From: Thalassobaculum sp965228445
GTDB taxonomy: Bacteria; Pseudomonadota; Alphaproteobacteria; Thalassobaculales; Thalassobaculaceae
Direction of reading: 5' to 3'
Assembly (NCBI GenBank): GCA_965228445.1
Contig: OZ245813.1
Span: forward strand, 4,926,997-4,990,996
Length of the DNA stretch: 64,000 nucleotides
Shown here piece after piece: positions 1 to 8,530 of the stretch. A program made the translations under genes and the position numbers. Each line of letters starts with the position of its first letter. The first letter of the stretch is position 1. The notes under the pieces are model-generated. The model was not told where the DNA came from. It saw only the letters and a program-made list of their open reading frames with translations, and did no database searches.

Positions 1-951
1 GAGTACGTCAAACTGGTCGCCAATGACGACTATTTCGACGGTCAGCCGACCGCCAGCGGCATCACCTTCACGGTGGTTCCGGAGACCTCGGCCCGCATCG
101 CCGGCCTGGTCAGCGGCGAGTTCGACATCATCGTCAACGTCCCGCCGGATCAGATCCAGGTGCTGCAGGGTTATGACGACATCGACGTGAAGCAGGTCGT
201 GCTCGACAACACCCACATGCTGGTCTTCTACATGGACGCCCCGTTCATGCAGGACAAGAACGTCCGCCAGGCGCTGTCCATGGCGATCGACCGCGCCCTG
301 CTGCGCAAGGCCCTGTGGGACGACAAGAACTTCACCCCGAACGGCCACCAGCTGCCGGACTACGAGATCTATCTCGCCGACTATCCGGAGTTCGAATTCA
401 ACCCGGAGAAGGCCCGCGAGCTGGTCAAGGCGTCGTCCTACAAGGGCGAGGAGATCGTCTACCGCCTGCCGCTGAACTACTACCTGAACAGCCTCGAGGC
501 GGCTCAGGCGATGCAGCAGATGTGGAAGGATGTCGGTCTGAATGTGAAGGTCGAGCCGGTGGAGAACTGGTCCCAGGTGACCAAGGCCGAGGGCACCAAC
601 ATCCGCCCCTGGTCCAATACCCACCGCATCCCCGACCCGACCGGCTCCTTCGTGTCCCAGTGGGGCAAGCTGAGCGACGTCCAGAACAACAAGGCGTTCC
701 CCGACCGTGCCTGGAAGGCGCCGGAGGAGTTCAACACGCAGCAGAGCCTGCTGATCTCCGGGACCGAGACGGCCGCCCGCAAGGACGCCTATCGCAAGGC
801 GCTGGACATCTGGACCGACGAGGTTCCGGGCACGATGCTCTACAACCCGCTTGAGACCTACGCGCTCAAGAAGTCGGTCCATTGGGAGCCGTACTCGCTC
901 TACTACATGGACTTCCGCCCCTACAACCTGACCTTCGGGGTCGGCGGCTGA
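1..951 (+). CDS. ABC transporter substrate-binding protein, peptide/nickel type (family 5), 3' part
   Basis: The reading frame is open from base 1, so the N-terminus and signal peptide lie outside the window; 316 codons remain. The visible part is the C-terminal two thirds of a DppA/OppA-like periplasmic binding protein, with the family feature 'VRQALSMAIDRALL' near residue 88 of the fragment and a late aromatic-rich lobe. Proteins of this family capture di- or oligopeptides, or other small solutes, and pass them to a DppBC-type permease. Two ATPase and two permease genes follow on the same strand, which makes this the first component of a complete importer. The substrate cannot be read from sequence. 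A hairpin at 966-994 separates it from the next gene. Confidence 0.93.
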   Translation, partial: EYVKLVANDDYFDGQPTASGITFTVVPETSARIAGLVSGEFDIIVNVPPDQIQVLQGYDDIDVKQVVLDNTHMLVFYMDAPFMQDKNVRQALSMAIDRALLRKALWDDKNFTPNGHQLPDYEIYLADYPEFEFNPEKARELVKASSYKGEEIVYRLPLNYYLNSLEAAQAMQQMWKDVGLNVKVEPVENWSQVTKAEGTNIRPWSNTHRIPDPTGSFVSQWGKLSDVQNNKAFPDRAWKAPEEFNTQQSLLISGTETAARKDAYRKALDIWTDEVPGTMLYNPLETYALKKSVHWEPYSLYYMDFRPYNLTFGVGG

Positions 952-965
952 CGCCGGCACGCCAG

Positions 966-994
966 GCCGACCGGATCTCCGCGATCCGGTCGGC
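966..994 (+). terminator. Strong intercistronic hairpin after the binding-protein gene
   Basis: A perfect 12-bp stem (GCCGACCGGATC / GATCCGGTCGGC) with a 5-nt loop lies 14 bp after the binding-protein stop and before the first ATPase gene. There is no T-run, so it is probably a partial terminator or an mRNA 3'-end stabiliser. Such elements commonly allow binding proteins to be made in excess over membrane components. Confidence 0.6.
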
Positions 995-1032
995 ATTGGC
1001 TGCCTGACCGATGCCCCGGTTTGGAAATCCGC

Positions 1033-2013
1033 ATGCACTCGAGTGACGTTCCGTCCCTTCTCGAAATCCGCAACCTGACCGTCCGGATCGATCTTCCGGG
1101 CGGTCCGGTCTTTCCCGTCCGCGACGTGTCCCTGCGGATCGGCCCCGGCGAGACGCTGGGCCTGGTCGGCGAGAGCGGCTGCGGCAAGACCCTGACCTGC
1201 CTGTCCGTCATGGGCCTGTTCGGCCGCCGGGTATCGGTGGAGAGCGGCACGATCGCCTTTCAGGGCGTCCCGCTGGATCCGACCGACCGGGCCGATCGCG
1301 CCCGGCGCGCCCGCGGCATGGGCATGATCTTCCAGAATCCGATGACCGGCCTGAACCCGGTGCGCACGCTCGGCTGGCAGGTGGCGGAGGCCTATCGCAT
1401 CCGCACCGGCTCGGGCCGCCGGGAGGCCACCGCCCGCGCCGTCGAACTGCTCGATCTGGTCGGCATTCCCGAGCCGGCGCGGCGGTCGCGCGACTACCCG
1501 CACCAGATCTCCGGCGGCCAGCAGCAGCGCGCGATGATCGCCATGGCCATCGCCGGCGAGCCGGCCCTGCTGGTGGCGGACGAGCCGACCACCGCTCTGG
1601 ACGTCACCGTGCAGGCGCAGATCGTCGATCTGCTGGCCCGGCTGCAGCGCGAACTCGGCATGGGCATGCTGTTCGTCACCCACGATCTGGGGCTGGTGGC
1701 CGAGGTCGCCGATCGGGTGGCGGTGATGTATGCCGGCCGCGTCGCCGAGCTGGCGCCGGCCGCCGATGTCTTCTCCCGGCCCCGGCATCCCTATACCCGC
1801 GGATTGCTGACCTCCCTGCCGTTCCTGGACGACGAGGTGGAGCGCCTGACCCCGATCGAGGGGACGGTCCCGTCGCTGCGGGCGATGCCCCGGGGCTGCG
1901 CCTTCGCGCCGCGCTGCGCCCAGGCGTCGGAGATCTGCCGGACGGCCGCGCCGGACCTGACCGGAGCGGTGGCCTGCCATCACCCGCTGGCCGCCCGGAG
2001 CCAGGCGGCATGA
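1033..2013 (+). CDS. Peptide-type ABC transporter ATP-binding protein (DppD/OppD-like)
   Basis: A 326-residue ATPase that powers import of the solute bound by the upstream protein. Walker A GESGCGKT, signature ISGGQQQR and Walker B ALLVADEPTT are all present. The C-terminal Cys-containing extension (PRGCAFAPRC...C...C) is typical of the oligopeptide-transporter ATPase tail. I prefer the ATG at 1033, because GGA lies about 7 nt upstream, over the in-frame TTG at 1021. The gene ends in an ATGA overlap with the next ATPase, indicating translational coupling. Functional family is certain; substrate is not. Confidence 0.93.
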   Translation: MHSSDVPSLLEIRNLTVRIDLPGGPVFPVRDVSLRIGPGETLGLVGESGCGKTLTCLSVMGLFGRRVSVESGTIAFQGVPLDPTDRADRARRARGMGMIFQNPMTGLNPVRTLGWQVAEAYRIRTGSGRREATARAVELLDLVGIPEPARRSRDYPHQISGGQQQRAMIAMAIAGEPALLVADEPTTALDVTVQAQIVDLLARLQRELGMGMLFVTHDLGLVAEVADRVAVMYAGRVAELAPAADVFSRPRHPYTRGLLTSLPFLDDEVERLTPIEGTVPSLRAMPRGCAFAPRCAQASEICRTAAPDLTGAVACHHPLAARSQAA

Positions 2014-3080
2014 GCATGTGCATGGCCGCCCCCCAAGCGCCCGCCCCCCTGCTGACGGTAGAGGGCCTGTCCCGGTGCTTCACCCTGCCGCGCACCGGCC
2101 TGTTCGGTCCGCGCCCGGAGCTGACGGCGGTGGCCGACGTGTCGTTCGACCTGGCGGCCGGCGAGACCCTGGCCGTGGTCGGGGAGAGCGGCTGCGGGAA
2201 GTCCACCATCGGCAACCTCGTGCTCAACCTACTGAGCCCGAGCGCCGGCACCATCCGTTTCGACGGCGAGGATCTGGCCGCCGCCGACGATGCCCGCTGG
2301 CGCGACCGTCGCCGCGACCTGCAGCTCATCTTCCAGGACAGCCGCAGCGCCCTCGACCCGCGCCTGACCGTCGAGCGTCAGGTGGCGGAGGGGCTGGAGA
2401 TCCACAAGGTGGCGACCGCCGCCGACCGCAGGATCCTGGTGGAGGCCATGCTGGAGGCCGTCGGCCTCGGCGGCGACCTCGCCAGACGCTATCCGCATGA
2501 ACTGTCGGGCGGCCAGCAGCAGCGCGCGGTGATCGCAAGGGCCCTGGTGCTGGAGCCGAAGCTGGTGGTCTGCGATGAGCCGGTGGCCGCCCTCGACGTG
2601 TCGGTCCAGGCCCAGGTGGTCAACCTGCTGCGCGACCTGCAGCGCACGCTCGGGCTGGCCTATCTGTTCATCTCACACGACCTCAGCCTGGTGTGCCACG
2701 TGGCCGACCGGGTGGCGGTCATGTATCTCGGCCGGTTCGTGGAGATCGCCGACTGCCGGTCCCTGTTCGACGCGCCGGCCCATCCGTACGCACGGGCACT
2801 GATCGGGGCGGTGCCGGCCGCCCGCTCCCGGCGGGGCCGGCACGTCCGGCCGTTGCGGCTGGACGGCGAACCGCCGAGCCCGATGAACCCGCCCAGCGGC
2901 TGCCCGGTGCATCCGCGCTGTCCCTTCGCCACCGATCTGTGCCGGGCCGAGCTTCCCGCGCTGCGGCCCCTGGGCGACGGCCGCATGGTCGCCTGCCACC
3001 ACGCCGAGGCCAGCCAGGCCGACGGTCTGGCCGCCTTGACCGGTACGGCGGAGCCCCAACCCCTGAAGGCCTTCCCATGA
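2010..3080 (+). CDS. Peptide-type ABC transporter ATP-binding protein (DppF/OppF-like)
   Basis: The second ATPase (356 aa) of the importer, expected to pair with the DppD-like protein under the two permeases. Walker A GESGCGKST, signature LSGGQQQR, Walker B LVVCDEPVAALD and the H-loop (ISHDLSLV) are visible. The C-terminal oligopeptide ATPase tail has the usual cysteines (GCPVHPRCPF...C...CHH). The start overlaps the previous stop by 4 bp, and the stop overlaps the next start by 4 bp, so the five genes are one transcript. A short Ala/Pro-rich N-terminus precedes the ATPase fold. Confidence 0.93.
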   Translation: MSMCMAAPQAPAPLLTVEGLSRCFTLPRTGLFGPRPELTAVADVSFDLAAGETLAVVGESGCGKSTIGNLVLNLLSPSAGTIRFDGEDLAAADDARWRDRRRDLQLIFQDSRSALDPRLTVERQVAEGLEIHKVATAADRRILVEAMLEAVGLGGDLARRYPHELSGGQQQRAVIARALVLEPKLVVCDEPVAALDVSVQAQVVNLLRDLQRTLGLAYLFISHDLSLVCHVADRVAVMYLGRFVEIADCRSLFDAPAHPYARALIGAVPAARSRRGRHVRPLRLDGEPPSPMNPPSGCPVHPRCPFATDLCRAELPALRPLGDGRMVACHHAEASQADGLAALTGTAEPQPLKAFP

Positions 3081-4015
3081 ACCTGCGCTATGCCGCGATC
3101 AAGCTGCTGCGGGCGATGCTCACCCTGTGGCTGGTGGTCACCTTCGTCTTCGTGGTCCTGCGGATCACCGGCGACCCGACCCAGCAGCTTCTGCCGGACG
3201 ATATCGGCCCGGAGATCCGCGAGTACTATCGCGCGGCCTGGGGCCTCGACCGGCCGCTGTGGGAGCAGTATCTGCGCTATTTCGAGGCGGCGCTGCGGGG
3301 CGATTTCGGGATTTCCTTCCGCAACAACGAGCCGGCCATCGACCTGATCTGGCAGCGGGTGCCCAAGACCCTGGAACTGGGGCTGGCGACGTTCTTCTGT
3401 TCCCTGGCGCTGGGCATTCCCCTGGGCGTCCTGGCGGCGGTGTGGCGGGACAGCTGGGTCGACCGGCTGACCATGTCCTTCGCCGTCTTCGGCTTCTCCA
3501 TGCCGAACTTCTTCCTCGGCATTCTGCTGATCCTGCTGTTCGCTCTGAACCTGCGGGTGCTGCCGAGCTCCGGCTACGGCACCTGGCAGCACATGGTGAT
3601 GCCGGTCTTCACCCTGGCCACCGCCTTCGCCGGCGCCATCGCCCGGTTCACCCGCTCGGCCATGCTGGAGGTGCTGTCGCGCGACTACATGCGCACGGCC
3701 GAGGCGGAGGGGGCGTCGCGCTTCCGGCAGGTCTGGTGGCATGCCTTCCCGAATGCCGCGATTCCGGTGGTGACCATCGTCGGCTTCAGCCTGGGCGGCA
3801 TGATCGGCGGGGCGGTGGTGACCGAGAACGTCTTCGCCTGGCCCGGCGTCGGCCGGCTGCTGACCAGTTCGGTGGCCGATCGCGACCTGTCCATCGTCCA
3901 GGGGATCGTCGTCATGGTGGCGATCACCATGGTCTCGGCCAACCTGCTGGTGGACCTCGCCTATGGCTGGCTCGATCCCCGGGTCCGCGTCGGCGGCCAG
4001 GAGCGGTCGCGATGA
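3077..4015 (+). CDS. Peptide-type ABC transporter permease (DppB-like)
   Basis: An inner-membrane permease of 312 aa, the usual DppB length. It has an N-terminal membrane segment (about residues 10-30), a periplasmic segment containing the WGLDRPLWEQY type sequence, and five more hydrophobic helices. The EAA-type coupling loop is recognisable around 'RTAEAEGAS', followed by FPNAAIPV. The ATG at 3077 overlaps the stop of the upstream ATPase (ATGA), and its own stop overlaps the next start. It forms a heterodimeric channel with the DppC-like protein. Confidence 0.93.
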   Translation: MNLRYAAIKLLRAMLTLWLVVTFVFVVLRITGDPTQQLLPDDIGPEIREYYRAAWGLDRPLWEQYLRYFEAALRGDFGISFRNNEPAIDLIWQRVPKTLELGLATFFCSLALGIPLGVLAAVWRDSWVDRLTMSFAVFGFSMPNFFLGILLILLFALNLRVLPSSGYGTWQHMVMPVFTLATAFAGAIARFTRSAMLEVLSRDYMRTAEAEGASRFRQVWWHAFPNAAIPVVTIVGFSLGGMIGGAVVTENVFAWPGVGRLLTSSVADRDLSIVQGIVVMVAITMVSANLLVDLAYGWLDPRVRVGGQERSR

Positions 4016-4902
4016 GCGCCGAGACCGCCGACACCGCTGTTCCGGCACCTCAGGCCCCCGCGCCGGTCGCCAGGGCGTGGCGCATGCCGCTGCTGGTGCG
4101 GATCGCCGCCGTGATCCTGGTCGTGGTCTCCCTGGCCGCCCTGCTGGCGCCGCTGCTGGCACCCTACGGCTACGAAGAGACCAATCTGCTGTACCGGCTC
4201 AAGCCGCCGTTCTGGTCGTCGCTCTCGATCGAGGGGCACCTGCTGGGCACGGACAAGCTCGGCCGGGATCTGCTGTCGCGGCTGCTGATCGCCACCCAGG
4301 TCTCCATGGCCCTGGCGCTGCTCGGCACCCTGATCGGCGCCGTGCTCGGCACCTTCCTCGGCATTCTCGCGGCCCATCGCGGCGGCATCGTCGACGAGAT
4401 CGTGATGATGCTGGTCGACTGGCAGGCGGCCATGCCGTTCCTGATCATCGCCCTGGCGGTGCTCGCCTTCCTCGGCAACAACTTCTACCTGTTCCTCGCC
4501 CTGATGGGTCTGGCCGGATGGGAGACCTATGCCCGCCTGACCCGCAGCCTCGTCCTGTCGGCGCGCGAGCAGGGCTATGCGGTGGCGGTGCGGGCGCTGG
4601 GCGCGCGGCCGCTGCGGCTCTACGGCCGTCACATCCTGCCCAATGTGATGGGGCCGCTGATCGTCCAGCTCACCCTGAACTTCCCGCAGACCATCCTGCT
4701 GGAGACCTCGCTCAGCTTTCTCGGCCTCGGCATCCAGCCGCCGCTGACCTCGCTGGGACAGATGCTGGGGGAGGGGCGCGACTACCTGCTGACCGCATGG
4801 TGGCTGGCGGTGCTGCCGGGCGGGGTGATCTTTCTCACAACCCTGTCGATGAGCCTGTTCGGCGACTGGCTGCGGACGCGGCTGGACCCGACCCAGCGCT
4901 GA
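4012..4902 (+). CDS. Peptide-type ABC transporter permease (DppC-like)
   Basis: The second permease (296 aa). It starts with a hydrophilic Ala/Pro-rich tail (about 25 residues), then an N-terminal membrane helix, the DppC landmark HLLGTDKLGRDLLSRLL near residue 75, and five further helices. The coupling loop reads ARPLRLYGRHILPNVMGP. The start overlaps the previous stop by 4 bp. It is the last gene of the operon: the next gene lies on the other strand and its stop is only 3 bp away, so the two transcripts converge with almost no spacer. Confidence 0.93.
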   Translation: MSAETADTAVPAPQAPAPVARAWRMPLLVRIAAVILVVVSLAALLAPLLAPYGYEETNLLYRLKPPFWSSLSIEGHLLGTDKLGRDLLSRLLIATQVSMALALLGTLIGAVLGTFLGILAAHRGGIVDEIVMMLVDWQAAMPFLIIALAVLAFLGNNFYLFLALMGLAGWETYARLTRSLVLSAREQGYAVAVRALGARPLRLYGRHILPNVMGPLIVQLTLNFPQTILLETSLSFLGLGIQPPLTSLGQMLGEGRDYLLTAWWLAVLPGGVIFLTTLSMSLFGDWLRTRLDPTQR

Positions 4903-4905
4903 GCC

Positions 4906-5640
4906 CTAAGCCGCGCTGAGGACGGCGCGGCGGCCCAGGCCGGGGTCGTTGACCAGGATCCCGTCGGGCCCGGCGGCGATCAGACGGTCCAGCACCTCGG
5001 TGCCGCAATCCCCGACCTGCCGGTCGGTCCCGGTGCCGCCTGTGGTCACCCACACGGTGCAACCCTGACCGCGCAGGGCGGCGATGGCCCCGGCATCGGC
5101 ATCGCGTTCCCACAGCCGGATCAGCTCCACACCCTCGGCCAGGAAGGCGTCGACGGGGGTGGTGCTGCCGTTCAGCGCCAGGATACGGGCCGTCGGCATC
5201 CGGATCCGGGCCGAGGCGACCAGGGCCGGGTCGCGCAGGCCCAGCGCGATCTGGCGCGGGTCGAAGCCGGTCTCCGTCAGGTCGGCGGTGATCTTCTCCA
5301 GCACCGCGGGGATCAGCGACTTCACGTCGAGCATCAGCGGGATGCGGTCGCGCGCCGCCTCGAACAGCCGCGCCAACGGCAGCACCGATGCGCCGGCCGT
5401 GTCGGCGATCCGGGCCAGCTCCTCGGCCGGGGTGTCGTCGACCAGAACCGAGCGGCCGGCGATGCGGGACAGATCGGCGTCATGGGAGACGACGAGGATG
5501 CCGTCGCCGGCGATCCGCACGTCGCATTCGACCCGGTCGGCGCCCGCCGCGACGGCGCTGTCGAGCGCCGCCAGACTGTTCTCCGGCGCGTGGGCGCTGT
5601 CGCCGCGATGGGCGATGATCTGGGGGAGGCGCCGGGTCAT
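4906..5640 (-). CDS. Glycerophosphodiester phosphodiesterase family protein
   Basis: A 244-residue cytosolic TIM-barrel enzyme of the GDPD/UgpQ family, which hydrolyses glycerophosphodiesters to glycerol 3-phosphate and an alcohol. The N-terminal core HRGDSAHAPENSLAAL (from residue 10), the acidic pair VECDV and the second histidine SHDADL are present. These are the catalytic His residues and metal ligands. No signal peptide is seen. The ATG overlaps the stop of the upstream isomerase-like gene by 4 bp (ATGA). The family call is sound; the actual diester is unknown. Confidence 0.9.
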   Translation of the reverse strand: MTRRLPQIIAHRGDSAHAPENSLAALDSAVAAGADRVECDVRIAGDGILVVSHDADLSRIAGRSVLVDDTPAEELARIADTAGASVLPLARLFEAARDRIPLMLDVKSLIPAVLEKITADLTETGFDPRQIALGLRDPALVASARIRMPTARILALNGSTTPVDAFLAEGVELIRLWERDADAGAIAALRGQGCTVWVTTGGTGTDRQVGDCGTEVLDRLIAAGPDGILVNDPGLGRRAVLSAA

Positions 5641-6572
5641 GCGGCTTCCGCCAGGGCGTTGACCCGCCCGGCGAAGGCGCGCAGCCGGTCCAGGCTGTCG
5701 CCCAGCATCGACCGGGCGTGCGCCTGCAGCTCGAGGATAGCGTAGGTGCCGGGCAGCACGTCGGAGACATCGGCCAGGGCGTCGAGGTCCATGCAGCCGC
5801 TGCCGAGCGACGCGTGCATGTCGCCGATGCCGAAATACAGCCAATCGGACTGGGCGGCGACCGAGGGGATCGACGGCCGGCCGCTCGCTTCGCTGATATG
5901 GATGTGGCCGGTCACCGGGGCCAGGGCGCGCGCGCCGGCGATCGGGTCGAGGTCGAGCAGCCCGGCGCCCTGGTTGGCGTGGCTGTAGTCGAGGCAGCCG
6001 GTCACGCCCGGGTGGTCCAGCAGGGCGAGCTGCCGGGCCAGGGCGGCCGGGTCCAGGGAGTAGCTGGTCAGGCGTCCGGCGATCACCGCCGGATTCGGGC
6101 TGATATTCTCCAGGGCGATCCGCACCCCGGCATCCAGCGCCAGGTCGCCGAGGGTCGCCAGCTCCTCGCGCTCGAACGCGAGCAGGCCGTCGGGATCCGC
6201 GGCCCAGCTCTCCGGATCGGCGCGGCCGGCGTGGATGACGACGATCCCGGCGCCGATCTCGGCGGCCAACTCGACCGATACCCGGGCGGCGGCGCGGTGC
6301 AGGCCGATATTGGCCCGGTCCATGAAATCGATCGGGATCGGGGCGTGCAGGGTGACGGCCAGCGGCCGCTCGGCACAGATCCCGCGCAGCTCGGCGACCC
6401 GGCCGGGGATCAGCCGGGCATCGGCCACCACACCGAGATCGGAGGCGTAGCATTCGACCACCTCGGCCCCGAGGGCGATGAGCCCGTTCATCTGGTCGCG
6501 GACGGTGTCGAGATCGCCCCGGACGCCGCCGAGATTGGCGCCGATGCCGGCGATGCGGAGAGACTGTGGCAC
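5637..6572 (-). CDS. Sugar phosphate isomerase/epimerase-like TIM-barrel protein
   Basis: A protein of the xylose-isomerase-like TIM-barrel (AP endonuclease 2) superfamily, 311 aa from the GTG at 6572. That start is preceded by GAAGGGG at suitable spacing; an in-frame ATG at 6617 would add 15 residues. Metal-site-like segments include 'VVIHAGR', 'IALENIS', 'GCLDYSHA' and 'GHIHISEA', with the His/Glu/Asp ligands typical of the fold. It is translationally coupled to the GDPD gene, so both probably act on one glycerol-, inositol- or sugar-phosphodiester route. The exact reaction is unknown. Confidence 0.8.
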   Translation of the reverse strand: MPQSLRIAGIGANLGGVRGDLDTVRDQMNGLIALGAEVVECYASDLGVVADARLIPGRVAELRGICAERPLAVTLHAPIPIDFMDRANIGLHRAAARVSVELAAEIGAGIVVIHAGRADPESWAADPDGLLAFEREELATLGDLALDAGVRIALENISPNPAVIAGRLTSYSLDPAALARQLALLDHPGVTGCLDYSHANQGAGLLDLDPIAGARALAPVTGHIHISEASGRPSIPSVAAQSDWLYFGIGDMHASLGSGCMDLDALADVSDVLPGTYAILELQAHARSMLGDSLDRLRAFAGRVNALAEAA

Positions 6573-6647
6573 GGCGCGGGGCCCCTTCGTGAGACTCGGA
6601 TGGGGCGACCATGCCACGTCTTCATGACCGTAGAGTGAAACCGGCCG

Positions 6648-7817
6648 TCAACTGCTGCCGCGAAGCGCCTCGACCACGTTGAGGCGGGAGGCCATGACGG
6701 CCGGATAGAAGCCGAAGAACACGCCGACCGTCACCGAAACGCCGGCCCCCAGCGGGATCGCCAGCGGCGCGACCACGAAGGTCCAGCCGGTCTGATCGGC
6801 GAAGACCCAGGCGGCGGCGATGCCCAGCAGGCCGCCGAGGATGCCGCCGGTGACCGACAGCAGGACGCTTTCGATCAGGAACAGCGACTGGATGTCCCGC
6901 CGCCGCGCGCCCAGGGCCATGCGGATGCCGATCTCCTGACGCCGCTCGGTGACGGAGACCAGCATCACGTTCATCACGCCGACCCCGCCGACGATCAGGG
7001 CGATCGAGCCGATGGCCCCGAGCAGCACGGTGTAGAGCCGCATCTGGGTCTGCATCTGATCGATGAGCTGGCGCGCCGTCCGCGCCTCGAGCGCGAGGGT
7101 GGGATGGTGGACGGACACATAGCTCCAGATCGCCTGCTCCAGGACGCCGGCCGGCAGTTCGCCGGCGGTGCGGATCAGGATATCGGAGATGCCGGTCCGG
7201 TCGGAGAGGCGGCGGGTGGTCTCCATCGGCACGAAGACCGTCCAGTCGGCGTTCACCGGAACCAGCGCGTTCTGGTCGACCGGGTCGAGGATGCCGACGA
7301 CCTCGAAGGTGTGGCTGCCGACCTGGATCCGGTCGCCGAGCCGCACCGGCGGACCGTCGCGCGGCCCCTTGGCGACCTCGGCGCCGATGGTGGCGAAGGT
7401 GTGGAACCCGTCCAGCAGATCGACGATCCGGCCCTGGCTCGCGATGATGCGGTTGATGGTGAAGAACTCCCGCGTGGTCCCGACGACCTGGGCGCGCAGC
7501 GAGTCGCCGTTCTGGGTGACCTCGACGCTGACATTGATGATCGGGGCGGCCATGCGGATCGCGTCGATCCGGTCCGCGAGCGCCTGAACCGCCTGCCGGT
7601 TCAGGCCGCTGCCGTCGCCGCCATACGACGACAGGACCGCGATGTCCGTGCCGAGCGAGCGGAAGCGGCGCACCGCCTCCTCGGAGACGATGGTGCCGAT
7701 GTTGATCATCGCGATCACCGAGCCGGTGCCGATCACGATGCCGATCAGCGCGAGCAGGGTGCGCTGGCGGGCGCCGACCAGATTGGCGACGGCCTCCGCG
7801 ATGTTCTGGGCCAGCAT
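6648..7817 (-). CDS. MacB/FtsX-type ABC transporter permease
   Basis: A 389-residue inner-membrane permease of the type-VII (MacB/LolCE/FtsX-like) ABC superfamily, lacking a fused ATPase. It has an N-terminal membrane helix (about residues 20-43), a large periplasmic domain (about 45-265) and three C-terminal helices containing the FtsX core 'GGVGVMNVMLVSVTERRQEIGIRMALGA' region. The start codon shares one base with the stop of the ATPase gene. With the ATPase, adaptor and TolC-like genes it forms a mechanotransmission exporter. The cargo could be a macrolide-like compound, peptide, lipid or toxin. Confidence 0.9.
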   Translation of the reverse strand: MLAQNIAEAVANLVGARQRTLLALIGIVIGTGSVIAMINIGTIVSEEAVRRFRSLGTDIAVLSSYGGDGSGLNRQAVQALADRIDAIRMAAPIINVSVEVTQNGDSLRAQVVGTTREFFTINRIIASQGRIVDLLDGFHTFATIGAEVAKGPRDGPPVRLGDRIQVGSHTFEVVGILDPVDQNALVPVNADWTVFVPMETTRRLSDRTGISDILIRTAGELPAGVLEQAIWSYVSVHHPTLALEARTARQLIDQMQTQMRLYTVLLGAIGSIALIVGGVGVMNVMLVSVTERRQEIGIRMALGARRRDIQSLFLIESVLLSVTGGILGGLLGIAAAWVFADQTGWTFVVAPLAIPLGAGVSVTVGVFFGFYPAVMASRLNVVEALRGSS

Positions 7818-8521
7818 CAGGCCACCGCCGCCGGGTCGCGGGCGCGGCCGTCATCGACCAGCCGGCCGTCGGCGATCACCACCTGGCGCCGGCAGCGCGC
7901 GGCCACGGACGCATCGTGGGTGATGATCAGGATGGTCCGCGCGTTCTCCCGGTTCAGTTCGACGAACAGGTCGAGGATCTCGGTGCTGGTCTGGGCGTCG
8001 AGGGCGCCGGTCGGCTCGTCGCAGAGCAGCAGCGGCGGGTCGCCGATCAGCGCACGGGCGATGGCGACGCGCTGGCGCTGTCCGCCCGACATCAGGGTCG
8101 GGCGCTTGTCGGCCTGATCGCCCAGGCCGACCCGGTCCAGCATCGCCCGGGCGCGCGGCACCGATCGGCTGCGCGACTCGCCGCGATACATCATCGGCAG
8201 CAGCACGTTCTCCAGTGCCGTCAGCCTCGGCAGCAGGAAGTAGTTCTGGAACACGAACCCGATCTTGCGGGCGCGCAGGGCGGACAGGGTGTCGTTGCGG
8301 GCCGCCAGCACGTCGCCGCCCTCGAACAGGTAGCCGCCGGAGCTGGGCTGGTCGAGCATGCCGACGATGTTCATCAGCGTCGACTTCCCCGACCCGGACT
8401 GGCCCATGATCGAGATCATCTCCCCGGCCTCGGCGGTGAAGTCGATGCCGTGCAGCACCGGGATCTCGGTCGGGCCGACCTGGAACGACTTGCGGATGTC
8501 GGTCAGGGTGATCAGGCTCAC
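7817..8521 (-). CDS. MacB-type ABC transporter ATP-binding protein
   Basis: A 234-residue ATPase of the LolD/MacB clade. Walker A is GQSGSGKST, the signature LMSGGQRQR and Walker B LLLCDEPTGALD. It lies 9 bp after the adaptor gene and overlaps the permease start by one base, so the four exporter genes are one operon. In MacAB-type pumps the ATPase drives long-range conformational changes rather than moving substrate across the inner membrane. E. coli MacB is a single fused chain; here the ATPase and permease are separate genes. Confidence 0.92.
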   Translation of the reverse strand: MSLITLTDIRKSFQVGPTEIPVLHGIDFTAEAGEMISIMGQSGSGKSTLMNIVGMLDQPSSGGYLFEGGDVLAARNDTLSALRARKIGFVFQNYFLLPRLTALENVLLPMMYRGESRSRSVPRARAMLDRVGLGDQADKRPTLMSGGQRQRVAIARALIGDPPLLLCDEPTGALDAQTSTEILDLFVELNRENARTILIITHDASVAARCRRQVVIADGRLVDDGRARDPAAVA

Positions 8522-8530
8522 CGCGTCCTC

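Noticed and set aside
4906..6612. A 568-codon open frame spanning the GDPD gene and most of the isomerase-like gene on the - strand.
   Set aside because: Its first part is an Arg/Pro-rich shadow frame of the isomerase-like gene; only the last 244 codons are the real GDPD, which starts at 5640 with an ATGA overlap.
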